Both the position numbers and the translations under genes were made by a program. From positions 1 to 49,903 of the forward strand of contig JAIPDO010000028.1 of the NCBI GenBank assembly GCA_021737645.1: a stretch of 49,903 bases of DNA. The letters are read 5' to 3'. This document shows, in pieces, positions 42,587 to 49,903 of this stretch; the first letter of the stretch is position 1; each line of letters opens with the position of its first letter. Source of the stretch: Desulfarculaceae bacterium (GTDB lineage Bacteria > Desulfobacterota > Desulfarculia > Desulfarculales > Desulfarculaceae). The notes under the pieces were generated by a model. It was given only the letters and a program-made list of their open reading frames with translations, was not told the DNA's origin and searched no databases.

Positions 42587-42904
42587 TTATCCACCGCCCC
42601 TAAACCATTTTTGCGCCTCTTACCCACAACCTTTCAACCGTTGCCGTCAGGTTGCCGACGGTTTTTCCACCGGCAAGCAGGCACTTTCCATGGCTTTTTC
42701 ACCGTCCAACAGGAGTTATCAACAATTTTTCAACCGGCTTTTCAACTTTCCAGGCCATTTATCAACCAGACATCTCCTACTTTTCAACCAAATTAAATAG
42801 AATTATATTAAGGTGTTGTATCGTTTATCCACCAAAATGCCGCCGGGCGGTTGAAAAGTGTTTTCAGGACGACCCACGGCTAGTTTTCCGCCACGGTGGA
42901 AAAC
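42587..42904. other. Candidate replication origin (oriC) with DnaA-box cluster
   Basis: A 320-bp stretch dense in DnaA-box-like 9-mers. On the plus strand: TTATCCACC (42587, 42825), TTACCCACA (42620), TTATCAACA (42716), TTATCAACC (42759), TTTTCCACC (42663), TTTTTCACC (42695), and CTTTCAACC/TTTTCAACC forms (42631, 42727, 42781). In reverse: GGTTGAAAAG (42849) and GGTGGAAAAC (42895). An AT-rich segment (42789-42829) could be the unwinding element. Genes to the left (ald, dnaA) run left and those to the right run right, as expected at a bidirectional origin. No gene lies in 42534-42996. Confidence 0.75.
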
Positions 42905-42996
42905 TCCCCCGGCCGCGCCTTGTCTTGCCCAGGGCCGGGGCGGGTGCTAGTCTCAAGGACTGGCGGGCGGCGCACGCCCGGCTGGAAGGAGACACC

Positions 42997-43764
42997 TTGC
43001 TGGATCTGCACAGCCATGTGCTACCCGGACTGGACGACGGGGCCCCGGACCTGGAGCAGGCCCTGGCCATGTGCCGTCTGGCCCTGGATGACGGGGTGAG
43101 GCTCATGGCCGCCACCCCCCACTGGTATCCGGCCCGCGATCCCTTGGCCATCAGCGAGATATCCCAGGAGGTGCTGGCGCTCCGGAGCGAATTGGCCGCC
43201 GCCGGACTGCCCCTGGAGTTGGTGGCCGGGGCCGAGGTGGCCCTGGACCCGGAGCTGCCCCGCCTGGCCCGGGAGGGGCTTTTGCCCACCCTGAACGGTG
43301 GCCCCTACCTGCTTGTGGAGTGCCCCCCGCACACCAGCCCCCGTCTGCTGCCCGATCTGATCTACGGCCTGCGCCTAGCCGGTCTGCGTCCCATCCTGGC
43401 CCACGTTGAGCGCACCTGGGCGGGAGCTCAAAACTGGGACTGGCTCACCGGCCTGGTGGAGCAGGGCTGCCTGGTGCAGGTGACCGCCTCCAGCCTCACC
43501 GGCAAGCTGGGCTCGGCCCCCAAAAAGGCCGCCGAGGCTCTGCTGAGCCTGGGGCTGGTTAATCTATTGGCCAGCGACGCCCACTCCGCCTCCTGGCGCC
43601 CGCCTGGGCTCAGCCAGGCGGCGGCGGCGGCCGAGCGCCTGTGCGGCGCCGGAGCCGCCGAGGTGCTCACCCGCCTGACCCCCCAAGCGGTGCTGGCCGG
43701 AGAGGAGCCGCCTCCCGCCCCCCGACCCGCTCCCCGGCGGGGTCTTTTCTTCTGGCGGAAATAA
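42997..43764 (+). CDS. CpsB/YwqE-type tyrosine-protein phosphatase (PHP family)
   Basis: 255 residues from a TTG with GGAAGGAG six bases upstream; this length matches CpsB/YwqE. The longer ORF would run through the origin repeats and has no homologous sequence. Metal motifs of the PHP phosphatase family: LDLHSHVLPGLDDG at the N-terminus, AATPHWYP, an Glu in GAEVALD, ILAHVER, and SDAHSA. CpsB enzymes dephosphorylate tyrosine kinases that control capsule export; no kinase or capsule gene is nearby, so the partner is unknown. The C-terminus has a Pro-rich extension. Confidence 0.85.
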   Translation: MLDLHSHVLPGLDDGAPDLEQALAMCRLALDDGVRLMAATPHWYPARDPLAISEISQEVLALRSELAAAGLPLELVAGAEVALDPELPRLAREGLLPTLNGGPYLLVECPPHTSPRLLPDLIYGLRLAGLRPILAHVERTWAGAQNWDWLTGLVEQGCLVQVTASSLTGKLGSAPKKAAEALLSLGLVNLLASDAHSASWRPPGLSQAAAAAERLCGAGAAEVLTRLTPQAVLAGEEPPPAPRPAPRRGLFFWRK

Positions 43765-43772
43765 GCCGGCCC

Positions 43773-44510
43773 ATGGGCGCTAAGCCAGCCTCCGCCCTGG
43801 TCCGCGACCTGGCTGTGCTGCTCCTGGCCGGAGTCCTGTCCCTGGGGGCCCTGCTTTTGGCCGCCGGGGCTTGGCTGGGCTTGCTGCGCTCCGAAGGCCT
43901 GGTGTTTTTGCTGCCGCCTATTATCTACCTGGCCTGGAACAGGCGCTGGTTGGCCACCAGCGCGGTGGCCGCCCTGGTGGCCGCCCTGGCCCTGGGCCAG
44001 GACATGGGCGCGGCCGCCGGTGCCCAGGACATGATGAGCCTGCTCAGGCAAGGGGTGGTGATGTGGGACATGTCGGCCCTGCCCCCGCCGCCGGATTTGG
44101 CCGGCGCGGTGGTCACCGGCCCGGCCCACTTCTATTGGCTGGTCGCCTTCAGCCACCCCGGATGGCTAATGGAACTAATGGCCCTGCGCGTGTCCTGGCT
44201 GCTGTTGTATGCCTACCCGCCCCATCATCCCCTGTGGTACAGCATCGCCGCGCCCGTCTTGGACTTGGCTCTGTACCTGCTGGCCGCCTGGGGTACCTGG
44301 CGCGTGAAGGGGCACCGGGGCGCGGCCTGGTTGGTGTGGGGATTCTTGGCGGCGGCCATGGCGGTGGCGGCCCTCACCTGGGTGGTCTCGGACGGGCGTT
44401 TTCTCACCAGGCCCCTGTGTTGTCTGGTGTTTTTGGCGGGTCTGGGAGTCGAGCGCTTGCTGCCCAGCAACCTGATGGTCGGTAGTGGCAAAATCCTTCC
44501 AAAGCGATAA
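43773..44510 (+). CDS. Hypothetical polytopic membrane protein
   Basis: 245 residues, at least five hydrophobic segments (e.g. LAVLLLAGVLSLGALLLAAGAWLG). Not recognised. It starts eight bases after the CpsB-like gene, so they probably form an operon. The ATG at 43773 lacks a strong ribosome site, which fits reinitiation. The next gene follows within 20 bases. Confidence 0.6.
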   Translation: MGAKPASALVRDLAVLLLAGVLSLGALLLAAGAWLGLLRSEGLVFLLPPIIYLAWNRRWLATSAVAALVAALALGQDMGAAAGAQDMMSLLRQGVVMWDMSALPPPPDLAGAVVTGPAHFYWLVAFSHPGWLMELMALRVSWLLLYAYPPHHPLWYSIAAPVLDLALYLLAAWGTWRVKGHRGAAWLVWGFLAAAMAVAALTWVVSDGRFLTRPLCCLVFLAGLGVERLLPSNLMVGSGKILPKR

Positions 44511-44528
44511 TTGCTGCCGGAGAACGCA

Positions 44529-45401
44529 TTGTCCAACCTGAGTAAATCATTATTACTGTTGGCGGGAGTAGTCCTGCTGAGCACAGCGGCTTACACTGCT
44601 GTCTTTCGTCCGCTTATTCTGGGCTGGGGGGCCAGCCCAAGCGAAGCCACCGCTACCCTGCCGGGGGACGCCATGGCTCCCTACACCAGCTCCACCCGGG
44701 CGGTGACGATTGATGCTCCCCAGGAGGTCGTTTGGCAATGGCTGGTTCAGCTCGGAGGGGATCGCGGTGGCTTCTACAGCTACACCATCCTGGAAAATCT
44801 ATTGGGGTATGAAACGGACAACACCATTGTGATTGTTCCGGAGTTTCAGGAAATGAAGGTAGGCCGCTTGGTGGTGGCCACGCCACCGTCCGCCAAGGGT
44901 CCGGCCAAAATGAGTTGGAAGGTTGTTGCCGTGGACCCCGGTAAATATTTCGTTCTGCAAGGCTGGGGAGCCTTTGTCCTGCGAAAGGCCGGGCCGGGCA
45001 AGACCCGCTTGATCGTGCGGACCCACGGATGGGCCACCCCCACCCTGACCGCCAAGTTGGGATATTTTTTCACCATGCCCCTGCACTACCTCATGGAACG
45101 AAGGATGATGCTGGGCATCAAGGCCCGCGCCGAAACGGGGCCTGGGGTGCCTTTGTCTACCCTGCCCGATTACCTCTGGCTCGCGGGAGTGTTTCTATCG
45201 TTGCTGGGGGTCATCGCCCTGACCTTTTTGGCCCACGGCATATGGCAGTCCATGGCCACGCTGGTCTACGGCGTCCTGTGGCTTTGGGTCTGCCTAACCG
45301 CCGATGCGACACCGGGTTTCGCCTTGGCCTTGTTGGCTCTGGTGGCGGCCACCATGGTCTGGTTTGCAAGAGGTAGGTTGCGCGGCAGCCGGGTTAACTA
45401 A
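44529..45401 (+). CDS. SRPBCC-fold membrane protein
   Basis: 290 residues from a TTG with GGAG upstream; a TTG six codons earlier is possible. One N-terminal membrane helix is followed by a START/SRPBCC-like domain (VTIDAPQEVVWQWLVQLGGDRGGFYSY ... FVLQGWGAFVLRKAGPGKTRLIVRT) and two or three C-terminal helices. SRPBCC domains bind hydrophobic ligands; the ligand is unknown. GC content is a little lower than in the neighbours, which may hint at later acquisition. Confidence 0.72.
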   Translation: MSNLSKSLLLLAGVVLLSTAAYTAVFRPLILGWGASPSEATATLPGDAMAPYTSSTRAVTIDAPQEVVWQWLVQLGGDRGGFYSYTILENLLGYETDNTIVIVPEFQEMKVGRLVVATPPSAKGPAKMSWKVVAVDPGKYFVLQGWGAFVLRKAGPGKTRLIVRTHGWATPTLTAKLGYFFTMPLHYLMERRMMLGIKARAETGPGVPLSTLPDYLWLAGVFLSLLGVIALTFLAHGIWQSMATLVYGVLWLWVCLTADATPGFALALLALVAATMVWFARGRLRGSRVN

Positions 45402-45418
45402 CTGCCCGGGCAAAAGAT

Positions 45419-45450
45419 AGGCCGCCGCGCTGTGTGGTGCGCGGCGGCCT
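45419..45450. terminator. Bidirectional terminator between the SRPBCC gene and tatA
   Basis: AGGCCGCCGCGC / GCGCGGCGGCCT with an eight-base loop. GAAATTTT follows on the plus strand and ATCTTTTG on the minus strand. Confidence 0.7.
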
Positions 45451-45473
45451 GAAATTTTCGCGAAAGGGGGCGG

Positions 45474-45689
45474 TTAGACCTTTTCGGCCTTTTCGGCCTT
45501 TTTTTCCTCGAGCTTCTCGGCCTTGGCCGAATTCAACTCGTCGGCTTCGTCTTCCTTGACCCCGCCCTTGAAGTTCTTGATGGCCTTGCCAAGGTTGCCT
45601 CCGATTTGAGGCAGCTTACCCGCCCCGAAGATCAAAAGGACAATGACCAGGATGATTAGAAGTTCGGGAATGCCTATCCCGCCGATCAT
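45474..45689 (-). CDS. tatA: Twin-arginine translocase subunit TatA/TatE
   Basis: 71 residues. Short N-terminal membrane helix ([20 protein letters not shown]), the hinge and amphipathic helix ([16 protein letters not shown]), then a charged Lys/Glu-rich tail, exactly the TatA layout. TatB and TatC are not in the window. GAGGAGG lies upstream of the start. Confidence 0.93.
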   Translation of the reverse strand: MIGGIGIPELLIILVIVLLIFGAGKLPQIGGNLGKAIKNFKGGVKEDEADELNSAKAEKLEEKKAEKAEKV

Positions 45690-45728
45690 AACCTTAGCCT
45701 CCTCCCAGGTGAGACGCCTTCAGGGCCC

Positions 45729-46103
45729 TCAGTCCAGGTGTTCCTCCATGAGCTTCAGGAAGGCGGGTGATCCCCGAAATTCCTGATTGGCCTGCATGTG
45801 AGCCAACCAGGATCGCCAAGTGCCCGCCCACTGGGGGGTGTGCCAAAAGGCCTCGGGCTTACCCCCCTTTTCCATACGGCGAAACGCCTCGTACTCTTCT
45901 TGGCAAACCTCGCAGAAGGGGTAGGGCGCGTCCACCGGCGGCGGGGCCACGAACTCGGCGGGCTGGCCGCAGTGGGCGCAACGCCTGGGGCACAGGCCGC
46001 AATTAAGCGAACTGGCCACAGCTTGAGCCCGGCGGCGGGCCCGTCCTTCGGCTATGCGCCGATCCTTGCTTTTGCGCCCTTGAAGGTCGATAACCTCGGC
46101 CAC
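45729..46103 (-). CDS. Conserved zinc-ribbon-like protein
   Basis: 124 residues. Three CxxC-type pairs (CGLCPRRCAHCG and CEVCQEEYEAF) suggest one or two zinc sites in the middle, after a basic N-terminal helix. The C-terminal part is helical with conserved Trp (FWHTPQWAGTWRSWLAH). Not recognised beyond that. Confidence 0.55.
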   Translation of the reverse strand: MAEVIDLQGRKSKDRRIAEGRARRRAQAVASSLNCGLCPRRCAHCGQPAEFVAPPPVDAPYPFCEVCQEEYEAFRRMEKGGKPEAFWHTPQWAGTWRSWLAHMQANQEFRGSPAFLKLMEEHLD

Positions 46104-46162
46104 GGGACACCCCTTAACCTTCCAGCAATGCGATTAAACTCTACCAGCGCCCCCAAATGCAG

Positions 46163-46876
46163 TCAAGCAGGGGAGCGCTGTGCCAGGCCCGCGGCAATGC
46201 CTTGAACCATGGCCTGGGCGGCGGCTACCGGGTCCGCGGCGGTGCGTATGGGCCGCCCCACCACGATGTGGCTGGCCCCGGCGGCCATGGCCCGCTCCGG
46301 GGTCATCACCCGTTTCTGGTCGTGGGTTTCCGCGCTGGCCGGGCGGATGCCCGGGCAAACCACCAAGGCCTCGGGGCCCAACAGACCCCGCACCGCGGCC
46401 GCCTCTCGGCCCGAGCACACCACCCCGGCGCAGCCCGCCGCCAAGGCCAGGGAGGCGCGCCGCAGTACCAGGGCCTGGGGGTCGCACAGCTCAGGCGGGT
46501 AGCCCATGGCCCCCAACTCTTCGGCTCCCAAGCTGGTGAGCACGGTGACCCCCAGCAGGCTGGCCCCTCCCAGGTCCATGTCCGCGAAGATGCCCGCCTG
46601 GTCGGCGTGGCAGGTGATCAGATCCACCCCCAGGCCCACCGCCGAGCGGGCGGCGGCGCGCATGGTGGCGGGTATGTCGTGCAGTTTCAGGTCCAGAAAG
46701 ATGGCCTTGGCCCCGGCCCGGCGCACCCGGCTGATCACCTCCGGCCCGGCGGAGACGAACAGCTCCAGCCCCACCTTGAACACCCCCACCTCCGGGGCCA
46801 GCAGGCGCACCAAATTCTCGGCCTCGTCGGCGTTGTCCACATCCAGGGCGAATATCAAGCGGTCGCGTGGGGTCAT
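46163..46876 (-). CDS. pyrF: Orotidine 5'-phosphate decarboxylase
   Basis: 237 residues, normal length. PyrF makes UMP, the last step of de novo pyrimidine synthesis. Motifs: ALDVDNADEA, FKVGLELF, the catalytic FLDLKLHDIP, VCPGIRPA and a late VGRPIRTA phosphate site. Its start overlaps the radC stop (46873-46876). Confidence 0.95.
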   Translation of the reverse strand: MTPRDRLIFALDVDNADEAENLVRLLAPEVGVFKVGLELFVSAGPEVISRVRRAGAKAIFLDLKLHDIPATMRAAARSAVGLGVDLITCHADQAGIFADMDLGGASLLGVTVLTSLGAEELGAMGYPPELCDPQALVLRRASLALAAGCAGVVCSGREAAAVRGLLGPEALVVCPGIRPASAETHDQKRVMTPERAMAAGASHIVVGRPIRTAADPVAAAQAMVQGIAAGLAQRSPA

Positions 46877-47607
46877 GGGGCCATCTCCTCCAGATTCATG
46901 GCGTCGTATTCCCTGGCCAGCAGGACGATCTCGCCCTGCTCCCGAAAACTGTACAGGCGCTCGCGCCCCACCACCAGATGGTCCATGAGCGCCAGCCCCA
47001 CCCCCCGGCAGGCAAAGTATAGCTGACGGGTCAAGCGGCGGTCCGCCGTACTGGGGGTGGGGTCGCCGCCGGGGTGGTTGTGGGCGGCCACCACCTCGGC
47101 CGCCCCGGCGGCCAGGGCCTTGGCCACCACCTCCCGGGGGTAGACCACCGCCTGGTTCAGGGTGCCGCTGAACAGGTCCTCGCTGGCCAGCACCCGGCGG
47201 CGGCTGTCTAAGAGCAGCACCCGAAACACCTCCTGCTTGAGCGGCCCCATGGTCAGCATCAGATAATCCGCCGCCTGGGAGGGATCGCCCAGGGAGGCCC
47301 CGTCCATGAGCCGGTCTTCCAGATAGCGCCGGGCCACGGCGGGCACCAGCTTTAGCCCCAGGATGTTCTTGGGGCCGATGCCCTTTATCTTGGCCAGCTC
47401 GGCGGGCGGGGCCTCCAGCACGGCGCGCAGGCTGCCCAACTCCTTTAGCATGCTCCTCGCCTGCTGCTTGCAGTCGCGCCGGGGGGTGGCCAGGGTCAGC
47501 AGCAGCTCCAGGGCCTCCTCGTCGGTGAACTTGTCCAGGCCGTGGGTCAGGAATTTGTCCCGCAGGCGCTCGCGGTGGCCCGCGCCGGGGTGGGGTGGGG
47601 CGCCCAT
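46873..47607 (-). CDS. radC: RadC/JAB1-MPN domain protein
   Basis: 244 residues. An N-terminal helix-hairpin-helix region (IKGIGPKNILGLKLVPAVARRYL) is followed by the MPN domain with its zinc motif AAHNHPGGDPTPSTAD (His-x-His...Asp). RadC's true role is uncertain despite the name. The ATG at 47607 overlaps the amrS stop; the longer ORF is shadow sequence within amrS. Confidence 0.93.
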   Translation of the reverse strand: MGAPPHPGAGHRERLRDKFLTHGLDKFTDEEALELLLTLATPRRDCKQQARSMLKELGSLRAVLEAPPAELAKIKGIGPKNILGLKLVPAVARRYLEDRLMDGASLGDPSQAADYLMLTMGPLKQEVFRVLLLDSRRRVLASEDLFSGTLNQAVVYPREVVAKALAAGAAEVVAAHNHPGGDPTPSTADRRLTRQLYFACRGVGLALMDHLVVGRERLYSFREQGEIVLLAREYDAMNLEEMAP

Positions 47608-48647
47608 CAGCTCCACACCCCGGAGATGGGCTGGGAGCAGGAGGGGCACAGCCCGGTCTTGGCCACCTGGTCGCTCACCGAGTAGCCCCGGCGGCCTATG
47701 ATCTTTTCCCCGCAGCCGGGGCACTTGGTGCTCTCGCCGTCATGGCCGAAGATGTTGCCCGGATACACGTAGCCCAGGCCCGCCTGCAAACCCAACCCCA
47801 TGGCCATCTCCAGGGTGGCCACCGGGGTGCGCTCGGGCCCGCCCTCGGCGTACTTGTAGCGGGGGCTGTAGGCGCTGATGTGCCAGGGCACCTCGGTGGA
47901 AAGCTCCTTGGCGATGAAGCGGGCCAGCTTGGTCAGCTCCAGGGGCGAGTCGTTCTTGCCGGGGATGAGCAAGGTGGTCACCTCCAGCCAGATGCCCGCC
48001 TGGTGGATGCGCTTCAGGGTGTCCAGCACCGGCTGCAGGGAAGCCTTGCACTCGCGGTGGTAAAAGCCCTCGCTCATGGCCTTGAGGTCCACGTTGGCCG
48101 CGTCCAGCAGGCCCTTGCACTTTTCCACGCACTGGGCCGACTCGTAGCCGTTGGTCACGAATACGTTCTTGAGCCCCGCCTCGTGGGCCAGCTTCATGCA
48201 GTCGTAGGCGTATTCAAAATAGATGGTGGGCTCGGTGTAGGTGTAGGCGATGGAGGCGCAGCCCGCCTTCTTGGCCGCTCCCACGATTTGCTCGGGCGAG
48301 ACCTGCGCCCCGCCCGGCCCGCCGCCGGGGATGTCTCCCCCGCCCTCGCGGATGTATTGGCTGATGTCCCAGTTTTGGCAAAAGGCGCATTGGAAGTTGC
48401 AGCCGATGGTGGCGATGGAATAGCTGGTGGTGCCGGGCAAAAAGTGGAAAAGCGGCTTTTTCTCTATGGGGTCCGGGTTGCCCGCGATGGGCTTGCCGTA
48501 GACCAGGGAGTAGAGGGTGCCGCCCCGGTTTTCGCGCACCTGGCAGATGCCCCGCTTGCCGTCGTCGATAAGGCAGCCGTGGGCGCACAGACGGCAGCGC
48601 ACCTTGTCGTGATTGCTCATTTTGTCGTAGAGCATGGCCTCGCGCAT
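47607..48647 (-). CDS. amrS: AmmeMemoRadiSam system radical SAM enzyme AmrS
   Basis: 346 residues. Radical SAM cluster motif CNFQCAFCQNWDISQ (Cx3Cx2C), preceded by an N-terminal zinc-like CRLCAHGCLIDDGKRG, and with C-terminal CPGCGEKI and CPSCSQP pairs. Proteins of this family belong to the AmmeMemoRadiSam system, whose Memo and AMMECR1 partners are not in the window. It heads the amrS-radC-pyrF chain joined by four-base overlaps; AAGGAGAC lies upstream. Confidence 0.92.
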   Translation of the reverse strand: MREAMLYDKMSNHDKVRCRLCAHGCLIDDGKRGICQVRENRGGTLYSLVYGKPIAGNPDPIEKKPLFHFLPGTTSYSIATIGCNFQCAFCQNWDISQYIREGGGDIPGGGPGGAQVSPEQIVGAAKKAGCASIAYTYTEPTIYFEYAYDCMKLAHEAGLKNVFVTNGYESAQCVEKCKGLLDAANVDLKAMSEGFYHRECKASLQPVLDTLKRIHQAGIWLEVTTLLIPGKNDSPLELTKLARFIAKELSTEVPWHISAYSPRYKYAEGGPERTPVATLEMAMGLGLQAGLGYVYPGNIFGHDGESTKCPGCGEKIIGRRGYSVSDQVAKTGLCPSCSQPISGVWS

Positions 48648-48723
48648 GGCTTTGTCTCCTTTTTCAGGGCCAGATTAACATAAGCACCCGCCTGATGCGC
48701 AACGCGCCCGCTTTTGATATGCC

Positions 48724-48752
48724 TTGCCTTTATCGGGAACTGTCCCTAGCAT
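48724..48752 (+). promoter_or_regulatory. Candidate promoter of the exported protein gene
   Basis: TTGCCT, a 17-base spacer and TAGCAT, with 4 of 6 matches at each element. It ends 69 bases before the ATG at 48822. Confidence 0.4.
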
Positions 48753-48821
48753 GGGAATCGTTAAAGCCAATAATCGGGCCCGCATTCAATACACTACAGG
48801 GAATTTTAGGAGCGATTGATC

Positions 48822-49691
48822 ATGAGGTTTGACAGAGCTTGCCTGGCCCTGGCCGCCATGGCCTTGATCCTGACCTGGGCCTTCCCGGCGTTCGCCGCCG
48901 ACAACCCCTTTAAGTTGGCGCCGCCCTTCAAGTCCGCCATCATCAAATACACCTACTCGGGCACCCAGAAAGGCCAATCCACGGTCTACTACAAAGGCAA
49001 CGTGCAGGCCGAGCATAAGCAGGTGGCAACCAAGATCCTGGGTTTCGGCAGCGAAGACAACACCATCACCATCACCGAGCCCCAGCGCATCACCACCGTG
49101 GACCTGGGCAAGAAAGAGGCCTATTACACCGGCAACTCCATGACCTACATGGCCCAGGAGTACGAGAAGCTCACCCCGGCCGAGAAAAAGCGGGTCAAGA
49201 AAAACGCCGAAGAAATGGCCGGCAACTTCCTGGCCGCCATGGGCGGCGGCAAGCCCGAGATCAAGCAGGGCACCTTCATGAACCATCCGGTGGAGATCGT
49301 CACCGTCATGGGCCTGACCAGCTACACCTGGAAAGGCAAGCACGTGGTGCTCAAGCAGGAAGGCGGGGTCATGGGCATGCAGATGAACATGACCGCCACC
49401 AGCATCAAGACCGGGGTGCCGGTGCCTTCGGACAAGCTCCAGGTGCCCGCGGGCATGAAGGCGGTGTTCAACCAGGAGGCCGACCAGCAGCAAAAGGACA
49501 TGGCCAAGCGGGTCATGGACATGCTCAAGGACCCGGACTTCGGCAAGAAGCAGGGCCAGATGCCCGCCCAGGCCTCTCAAGAGCAGAGTCAGCAGGCGCC
49601 TGCATCCAGCGGCTCCTCATCGGATCAGGAGAAGCAGGCCGACCCCGTGAAAGAGGGCCTGGACGCGGTGAAGAAGCTTTTCAAGTGGTAA
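48822..49691 (+). CDS. Exported protein of unknown function
   Basis: 289 residues. A Sec signal peptide is clear (LALAAMALILTWAFPAFAA). The mature part is beta-rich with repeated strand patterns (IIKYTYSGTQKGQSTVYYKGN and TVDLGKKEAYYTGNSMTYM), resembling outer-membrane-lipoprotein-carrier-like DUF4412 proteins, then a Gln/Ser-rich tail. The ATG at 48822 is chosen over a TTG two codons earlier for its spacing to TTAGGAG. It has its own promoter and terminator. Confidence 0.7.
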   Translation: MRFDRACLALAAMALILTWAFPAFAADNPFKLAPPFKSAIIKYTYSGTQKGQSTVYYKGNVQAEHKQVATKILGFGSEDNTITITEPQRITTVDLGKKEAYYTGNSMTYMAQEYEKLTPAEKKRVKKNAEEMAGNFLAAMGGGKPEIKQGTFMNHPVEIVTVMGLTSYTWKGKHVVLKQEGGVMGMQMNMTATSIKTGVPVPSDKLQVPAGMKAVFNQEADQQQKDMAKRVMDMLKDPDFGKKQGQMPAQASQEQSQQAPASSGSSSDQEKQADPVKEGLDAVKKLFKW

Positions 49692-49695
49692 AAAT

Positions 49696-49731
49696 TTTCC
49701 CGCGCCGGGGGGCTACCTCCGGCGCGGGAAA
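49696..49731. terminator. Bidirectional terminator between the exported protein gene and era
   Basis: TTTCCCGCGCCGG / CCGGCGCGGGAAA around a ten-base loop. It lies between two convergent 3' ends. Confidence 0.8.
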
Positions 49732-49764
49732 TTCGCTCGTACTATTTAGTCAGACGCCTCGCGC

Positions 49765-49903
49765 CTAATAACCCATCTTCTTGAGGCCCTGCTCCTGGCG
49801 GGACCACTTGGGCTCCACCCGGACCATGAGGTCCAAAAACACCTGCTGACCGATGAGCTTTTCCAGGTCCATGCGGGCCTGGGTGCCGATCTTTTTCACC
49901 ATG
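49765..49903 (-). CDS. era: GTPase Era, C-terminal fragment (cut by window edge)
   Basis: The last 45 residues only. IGTQARMDLEKLIGQQVFLDLMVRVEP followed by WSRQEQGLKKMGY is the end of the Era KH domain, which binds the 3' end of 16S rRNA during 30S assembly. The stop is TAG at 49765-49767; the rest of the gene lies beyond the right edge. Confidence 0.85.
   Translation of the reverse strand, partial: MVKKIGTQARMDLEKLIGQQVFLDLMVRVEPKWSRQEQGLKKMGY

Noticed and set aside
42652..42996. An N-terminal extension of the CpsB-like gene reading through the origin repeats
   Set aside because: The encoded sequence is translated DnaA-box repeats; the TTG at 42997 has a good ribosome site and the family N-terminus.
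1..49903. CRISPR arrays, rRNA genes, insertion sequences
   Set aside because: No regularly spaced repeats, rRNA sequence or transposase genes were seen.

Overview
The window is a GC-rich bacterial chromosome segment with close gene packing, many GTG/TTG starts and ATGA stop/start overlaps. The gene set points to an anaerobic Desulfobacterota (Deltaproteobacteria) lineage, perhaps Desulfarculales-like. It includes a DUF3786 protein, QueH, AmrS, a molybdopterin oxidoreductase with large FeS/flavin partners, and HisKA-only sensors. The taxonomic call is inference from gene content; there is no rRNA in the window.

Layout. 1-4.5 kb is a leftward housekeeping run, ileS-lspA-lgt-gcvH. 4.7-6.7 kb is a rightward translationally coupled pair: a phosphodiesterase-fold protein that has lost metal ligands, and a CysC-like kinase. 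A repeat-rich gap, a SYLF lipoprotein-like gene, an intact second phosphodiesterase, an M48 protease with TPRs and two tRNA-Ser genes follow. 11.7-13.4 kb is a PAS sensor with a HisKA helix pair but no ATPase domain. 13.7-23 kb is the most distinctive part: a molybdopterin oxidoreductase without a Tat signal, a four-cluster ferredoxin, and two ~1000-residue paralogues, each built as degenerate NuoF + GltD-type flavoprotein + 2[4Fe-4S] ferredoxin + zinc-ribbon-like tail. I read this as a soluble cytoplasmic electron-transfer system linking NAD(P)H and/or ferredoxin to a Mo/W enzyme; its substrate is unknown.

23-29.4 kb holds small membrane proteins, an alpha/beta hydrolase, a 2-hydroxyacid dehydrogenase, a coiled-coil protein with a CheZ-like C-terminal tail, QueH, a DUF3786 protein and a KdsC-like HAD protein lacking its catalytic acids. 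29.5-38.5 kb is a leftward prophage-derived block (Mor activator, holin-like, XhlA-like, terminase, portal, protease, capsid, connectors, tail tube) with no integrase, transposase, tape measure, baseplate or lysozyme.

39.4-42.9 kb holds dnaA (leftward, with altered Walker B), ald, and a 320-bp cluster of DnaA-box-like sites beside an AT-rich stretch. Genes diverge from this point (left side minus, right side plus), so it is a strong oriC candidate. 43-49.9 kb holds a CpsB/YwqE-type phosphatase, two membrane proteins, tatA, the amrS-radC-pyrF chain, an exported protein and the 3' end of era. Three families of dispersed intergenic repeats occur at 6.7-7.0, 19.5-19.7 and 39.0-39.3 kb.
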